Below, piece by piece: positions 13,880-16,964 of a stretch of 16,964 nt of DNA (the stretch's first letter is position 1; each line of letters starts with the position of its first letter). This stretch comes from Promethearchaeota archaeon (GTDB taxonomy: Archaea; Asgardarchaeota; Lokiarchaeia; Sigynarchaeales; SOKP01). A program made the position numbers and the translations under genes. The notes beneath the pieces were generated by a model. The model worked only from the letters and a program-made list of their open reading frames with translations, had not been told where the DNA came from and made no database searches. Where the stretch lies: the NCBI GenBank assembly GCA_016839635.1, contig JAEOTV010000231.1, forward strand, positions 1-16,964. The letters run 5' to 3'.

Positions 13880-15301
13880 CTAATCCTCCTTTATTAAATT
13901 ATTAGGATCCATTAATATTGTGCACGTTACGTGGGAACCTACTCCAGCATGAGAAATTGCCAAACCCCTTTTCGCACCCTTAACTTGTAGGCTAGTCCAA
14001 TCTTTTGGCTTTTCCCTATTAAAAGCTTTCCATTTTTCCTCAGGCTCATGGATTTCATCCCATCGATTCCAAATATGATATCCAATCTCAGCAATTTGCA
14101 TCAAACCTGTTGCTCCTACAGCATGCATACATCCTATTAAACCACCACAAGGATTACTAGGTAACTTACCTGGCTTTTTGGTATTTGGGTTAATAACATA
14201 TGCGTCTCCGCTTTCGATGTAATCCCTTCCATCTCCATAAGGTCTGATTCCAATGTCCTCATATGTCTGAATATCACTGATTGTAAATGCATCATGAAGT
14301 TCAACTAAATCTAGATCGTTTGTTGGATCAACAACTCCAGACATGTGATATGCATAATAAGCAGACATTCTAGCTGCCAAGAAGCTTGTGAAACCGGGAT
14401 AACGATCTCCGCCTGGAAACCTTTTTCCTAAGTCATCATATTGTCCTGGTTTTTCATTTGGTAAGAGAGGTATTTTCATATCTCTTCTATCAGCTACACG
14501 TAATGTATGACTTCCAGCTGCGATATAAATCCTAAGTGGTTTATCTGTGATTTCATAAGCCGTTTTTTCATCACAGACTATTCCACACGCAGCCCCTACA
14601 CTCATTAAACAACAATCTAAAGCACGAAGAGGATAAGCAACTATAGGAGATTTAATCACGTCTTCGATAGTTATTTTCATTGGTCCTTGAGCATGTGGAT
14701 TCATCCTTGCATAACCTCGATTTTTAACAGCTACTTCAGCCATAGTATTTCTAAATGAATCTTCTTCCTTACCAAATATTTTCCAATATCTTTGAGCCAT
14801 AACAGCGTAATATCCTGTATAGATATGTCCAAGTGGTGTTTCCCAATCCTTATCTGCTGCAGCTGAAATCAGATGGTTACCTTCGTCTGTAGGGACTTCA
14901 TCCATTCTCTCCCATCCTAAGGCTAGAGTACAATCACTATAACCTGAAGCTACAGCCTTAACAGCTTCCCACATTGCAGAACCCCCTGTAGCACCACCTG
15001 TTTTTACGCCAATATTGCCTAATGGATCTAATCCAAGTCTATCGTGAATTACTGCTTCTCCAAGTAATTGGTCTCCAAAATGGTCGGCAAAATGACCATA
15101 ATAGCAAGTATGGATATATTGTTTTAATTCAGTAGGAGTCATATTTACAAAATCTGCTGCAGCTGTAAGTGCATCAACGCATAATTCTTCAGTTCGCGTT
15201 TCTGGAAAAGCTCTATCAAATTTTGACATTCCAGCTGTTACTAAATAGACTGGTCGCATTAGTTTCGGTATTTTTAATTGTTTATCGCTAAATTTAATCA
15301 T
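13880..15301 (-). CDS. Thiolase-fold protein lacking the nucleophilic cysteine (possible Ltp2-like aldolase)
   Basis: A 473-residue thiolase-superfamily protein of the SCP-x/archaeal type. Seen: an RPVYLVTAGMSKFDR start, the nucleophile-helix region VKTGGATGGSA (99-109), LHDAFT with His336, and GCMHAVGATG (390-399) with His393. Where thiolases read CASG, this reads GATG (103-106), so the nucleophilic Cys is Gly. The C-terminal region reads HAGVGSH (451-457) with no Cys at the second catalytic position. Thiolytic cleavage is therefore doubtful. Cys-less thiolase-fold enzymes with DUF35 partners include the Ltp2 retro-aldolases, so an aldolase cleaving a 3-hydroxyacyl-CoA is my preferred inference; a non-catalytic scaffold is the alternative. 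The start ATG 15301 has a weak GTGAA upstream. It forms an operon with the DUF35 gene, four bases apart, and is divergent from the acyl-CoA dehydrogenase. Confidence 0.88.
   Translation of the reverse strand: MIKFSDKQLKIPKLMRPVYLVTAGMSKFDRAFPETRTEELCVDALTAAADFVNMTPTELKQYIHTCYYGHFADHFGDQLLGEAVIHDRLGLDPLGNIGVKTGGATGGSAMWEAVKAVASGYSDCTLALGWERMDEVPTDEGNHLISAAADKDWETPLGHIYTGYYAVMAQRYWKIFGKEEDSFRNTMAEVAVKNRGYARMNPHAQGPMKITIEDVIKSPIVAYPLRALDCCLMSVGAACGIVCDEKTAYEITDKPLRIYIAAGSHTLRVADRRDMKIPLLPNEKPGQYDDLGKRFPGGDRYPGFTSFLAARMSAYYAYHMSGVVDPTNDLDLVELHDAFTISDIQTYEDIGIRPYGDGRDYIESGDAYVINPNTKKPGKLPSNPCGGLIGCMHAVGATGLMQIAEIGYHIWNRWDEIHEPEEKWKAFNREKPKDWTSLQVKGAKRGLAISHAGVGSHVTCTILMDPNNLIKED
13885..13890 (-). 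promoter_or_regulatory. Shine-Dalgarno site for DUF35 inside the end of the thiolase-like gene
   Basis: AGGAGG on the minus strand lies nine bases before ATG 13875 and within the final codons of the upstream gene (stop 13880-13882). This is among the strongest ribosome sites in the window and points to coupled, stoichiometric expression of the pair. Confidence 0.8.
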
Positions 15302-15460
15302 TATTAGTTCACTTTTTAGAATTTCATCTTTTTTATTTTCATAAATTAGTTTTCAATATGAGTTGATATTTTATTGTTATGTTTTATTTTGATTAAAAAC
15401 TTTCTAATTAAGCTAAAATGATAATAATGGGAAAAAAATCCTATTTGAGTGAGAAGAAAA

Positions 15461-15468
15461 TTTAAAAT
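15461..15468 (+). promoter_or_regulatory. TATA box candidate for a leaderless acyl-CoA dehydrogenase transcript
   Basis: TTTAAAAT is centred about 28 bases before ATG 15493, and no Shine-Dalgarno sequence precedes that ATG. The spacing is what a leaderless archaeal transcript would show. Confidence 0.4.
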
Positions 15469-15492
15469 CATAAGAAAATTGTCTTATTTATT

Positions 15493-16782
15493 ATGGATAC
15501 AAGACTCCCAGAATTTCCAAAATTAGAAATCAGTCGAAATATTCCTGAATTGGATTTATTAAATAACCCAATACTCAATGTAAAAGAAAAAGAGTTTTTA
15601 GCTGAGTTTTTTGATTATATGGAAGAAAACCTTGAAAAAGATTTGAAAACCTTAGAAGAGTTGAATTATTCAGCTGAGGAACCAATTCAAGATAAGAAAA
15701 GTGAAATAGTAGTTAATTTTATGAAAAAATTAGCAGAAAAGGGCTACTATAGTACTGTAATAGATTTTGAACAACATGAAGTTGGAAATGTTACTAGAAA
15801 TGCTCTTATCGCATTAGCTTTATGTGGAGGATTTTGGTCTCCAAATAGTGATAAGTATGTGAATGGTAATTGGAGTATTGAAATGGGTAGATTATCAGGA
15901 GGAACGCTTTATTGTAATCCGGTGAATTATAAAGCTAATGATTTTCAAAGAGAAAAATATCTTATTCCTGTGGTAAAAAATGGATTAATGGCGGCTTCTG
16001 CTATGACAGAATTTAATGCAGGCAGCGATATTGTGAGGATTGAGTTAAAACTTGATGAAAAAGGAAATACCGTAATTGCAAATGGAAAAAAACTTTTTAT
16101 CACAAATGGAATGTTAGCAGAAAACATTATTCTTTATGGACGATTAAATAGTGGAAGATTAGGCGGTATCATTGTAGATACAAACCATCAACAATTAAAA
16201 AATTTTGAATCTTCGAGAGTCAGAACTTACGGAATGAATGATGCATTTGTCAGTCGTTTAGTATTCAATGATGTTGAACTTCCTAAAGAAAATCTTCTTG
16301 AAGGTGATGGTTTAGACATCATGTTTCATCAACTAACTGAAGAAAGATTAGTTATCAGTGCAGAAGCTTTAGGAGATTCTATTAAAAAACTATTTTATTC
16401 CCATAGTTTCGCTCTTCAGCGTGAACAATTTAAACACAAATTACATCAATACCAAATTATTAGATTTCCCATCGCTGAAAATATTCGCCAAACAACTTTA
16501 TTCATCTCAGCTTTAATAAATTATGCTCGTGAAATTGATAACCGAACACAGATAGCTAGTTCCAAATTAATGGCTTCTCAAATAATGGGATTAAAAATTC
16601 AAACCTGTGAATTAGCATTTCAGAGTTCTATTGATTTATTTAGAACTATGGGAGGCCGTGCTTTCACAGAACAATATTGTAATCAATTTGGTTTACTAGA
16701 TGCATTTTGTATGATACATGGTGGTGGAAGTCACTTCGTCCTAGGTGATGCTGAATCTAGAAGATTCTTTAAAACTAAATAA
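15493..16782 (+). CDS. Acyl-CoA dehydrogenase family protein with catalytic Glu at the IVD/LCAD position
   Basis: A 429-residue FAD-dependent acyl-CoA dehydrogenase; the family introduces a 2,3 double bond into acyl-CoA. Seen: the FAD-binding AMTEFNAGSD (170-179), TNGMLAENIILYGR, VRTYGMNDAFVSRLVFNDVELP across the middle beta domain, and a C-terminal helical domain with MGGRAFTEQY (386-395). In the medium-chain enzyme the catalytic base is Glu in IYEGT; here that stretch is IHGGGS (408-413), so Glu is Gly. However, TEERL (282-286) places Glu284 where isovaleryl- and long-chain acyl-CoA dehydrogenases carry their catalytic Glu, so activity is likely and a branched or long substrate is possible. 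The N-terminal ~30 residues precede the usual fold. No ribosome site precedes ATG 15493. It is divergent from the thiolase-like/DUF35 pair and probably feeds the same pathway. Confidence 0.88.
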   Translation: MDTRLPEFPKLEISRNIPELDLLNNPILNVKEKEFLAEFFDYMEENLEKDLKTLEELNYSAEEPIQDKKSEIVVNFMKKLAEKGYYSTVIDFEQHEVGNVTRNALIALALCGGFWSPNSDKYVNGNWSIEMGRLSGGTLYCNPVNYKANDFQREKYLIPVVKNGLMAASAMTEFNAGSDIVRIELKLDEKGNTVIANGKKLFITNGMLAENIILYGRLNSGRLGGIIVDTNHQQLKNFESSRVRTYGMNDAFVSRLVFNDVELPKENLLEGDGLDIMFHQLTEERLVISAEALGDSIKKLFYSHSFALQREQFKHKLHQYQIIRFPIAENIRQTTLFISALINYAREIDNRTQIASSKLMASQIMGLKIQTCELAFQSSIDLFRTMGGRAFTEQYCNQFGLLDAFCMIHGGGSHFVLGDAESRRFFKTK

Positions 16783-16901
16783 TTAAGAAGCAAAATCCAG
16801 AGAATAATTAATTTTATCTTATAAATTGAATATATTCTAATTTTACTATAAATCTTAAGAGAATACATTATTAAATAAAATATCTTAATTAGTTATAGAT
16901 A

Positions 16902-16964
16902 ATGGATTACTACAAATTCGAAAGCTTCGATATTACTCCATTAGTAGAAGAATATCAAGGAAAA
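16902..16964 (+). CDS. Start of a further gene, unrecognised (3' end outside window)
   Basis: An open frame from ATG 16902 runs for 21 codons to the window edge and reads MDYYKFESFDITPLVEEYQG. An in-frame TAG at 16896-16898 lies just upstream, so this ATG is the natural start. There is no Shine-Dalgarno sequence. A TATA-like CTATAAAT at about 16846-16853 would give a ~25-base leader. The 119-base gap after the acyl-CoA dehydrogenase contains nothing else I can name. The fragment is too short to assign to a family; it may be a further step of the same pathway. Confidence 0.5.
   Translation, partial: MDYYKFESFDITPLVEEYQGK

Overview
The window looks like a stretch of chromosome from a low-GC archaeon, most plausibly an Asgard (Lokiarchaeia-like) lineage. 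The signs are: AT-rich DNA with Lys/Ile/Asn-rich proteins; Shine-Dalgarno sites of the GGAGGTG type mixed with starts that lack one; TTTATATA-type TATA boxes; T-run terminators without stems; a tungstopterin aldehyde oxidoreductase; a probable F420-dependent luciferase-like oxidoreductase; and a thiolase/DUF35 gene pair. The lineage is inferred from gene content and composition, because no marker gene is present. I saw no rRNA, tRNA, CRISPR array, insertion sequence or phage gene.

Layout. A plus-strand block (1-6100) holds the C-terminal part of a phytoene-desaturase/RetSat-like flavoprotein, a tightly linked NAD(P)H:[2Fe-2S] flavoreductase, an SCP2-like lipid-binding protein, an iron-type alcohol dehydrogenase and a tungsten aldehyde oxidoreductase. 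Next come a minus-strand enoyl-CoA hydratase/isomerase (6129-6953) and, divergent from it, a two-part old-yellow-enzyme/2,4-dienoyl-CoA-reductase-like iron-sulfur flavoprotein (7188-9200). Two minus-strand genes follow: an acyl-CoA synthetase (9240-10790) and the luciferase-like oxidoreductase (10944-12020). After them lie a plus-strand beta-keto acid cleavage enzyme (BKACE, 12234-13127), a minus-strand thiolase-DUF35 pair (13273-15301), a plus-strand acyl-CoA dehydrogenase (15493-16782) and the first 21 codons of a further gene. All intergenic gaps are under 300 bases; the largest are the divergent promoter regions at 6954-7187, 12021-12233 and 15302-15492.

How the genes may work together. 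Nearly every gene acts on acyl-CoA esters, lipids, aldehydes or alcohols, so this is probably a catabolic island for a fatty-acid-like, branched, isoprenoid or aromatic-derived acid. The steps present are CoA activation, dehydrogenation, hydration, double-bond reduction and C-C cleavage, plus alcohol/aldehyde/acid interconversion. Two features stand out. There is no 3-hydroxyacyl-CoA dehydrogenase, and the thiolase-like protein has Gly where thiolases carry the nucleophilic Cys, although it keeps the His residues and a DUF35 partner. That combination resembles the Ltp2/DUF35 aldolases of steroid side-chain degradation. It suggests that C-C cleavage could be retro-aldol, releasing an aldehyde or ketone that the local aldehyde oxidoreductase or alcohol dehydrogenase could handle. 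Other active-site departures are an acyl-CoA dehydrogenase with its likely catalytic Glu at the IVD/LCAD position, a BKACE lacking the amine-binding Glu of Kce, an aldehyde oxidoreductase with an altered pterin motif, and an old-yellow-enzyme domain without the His pair.
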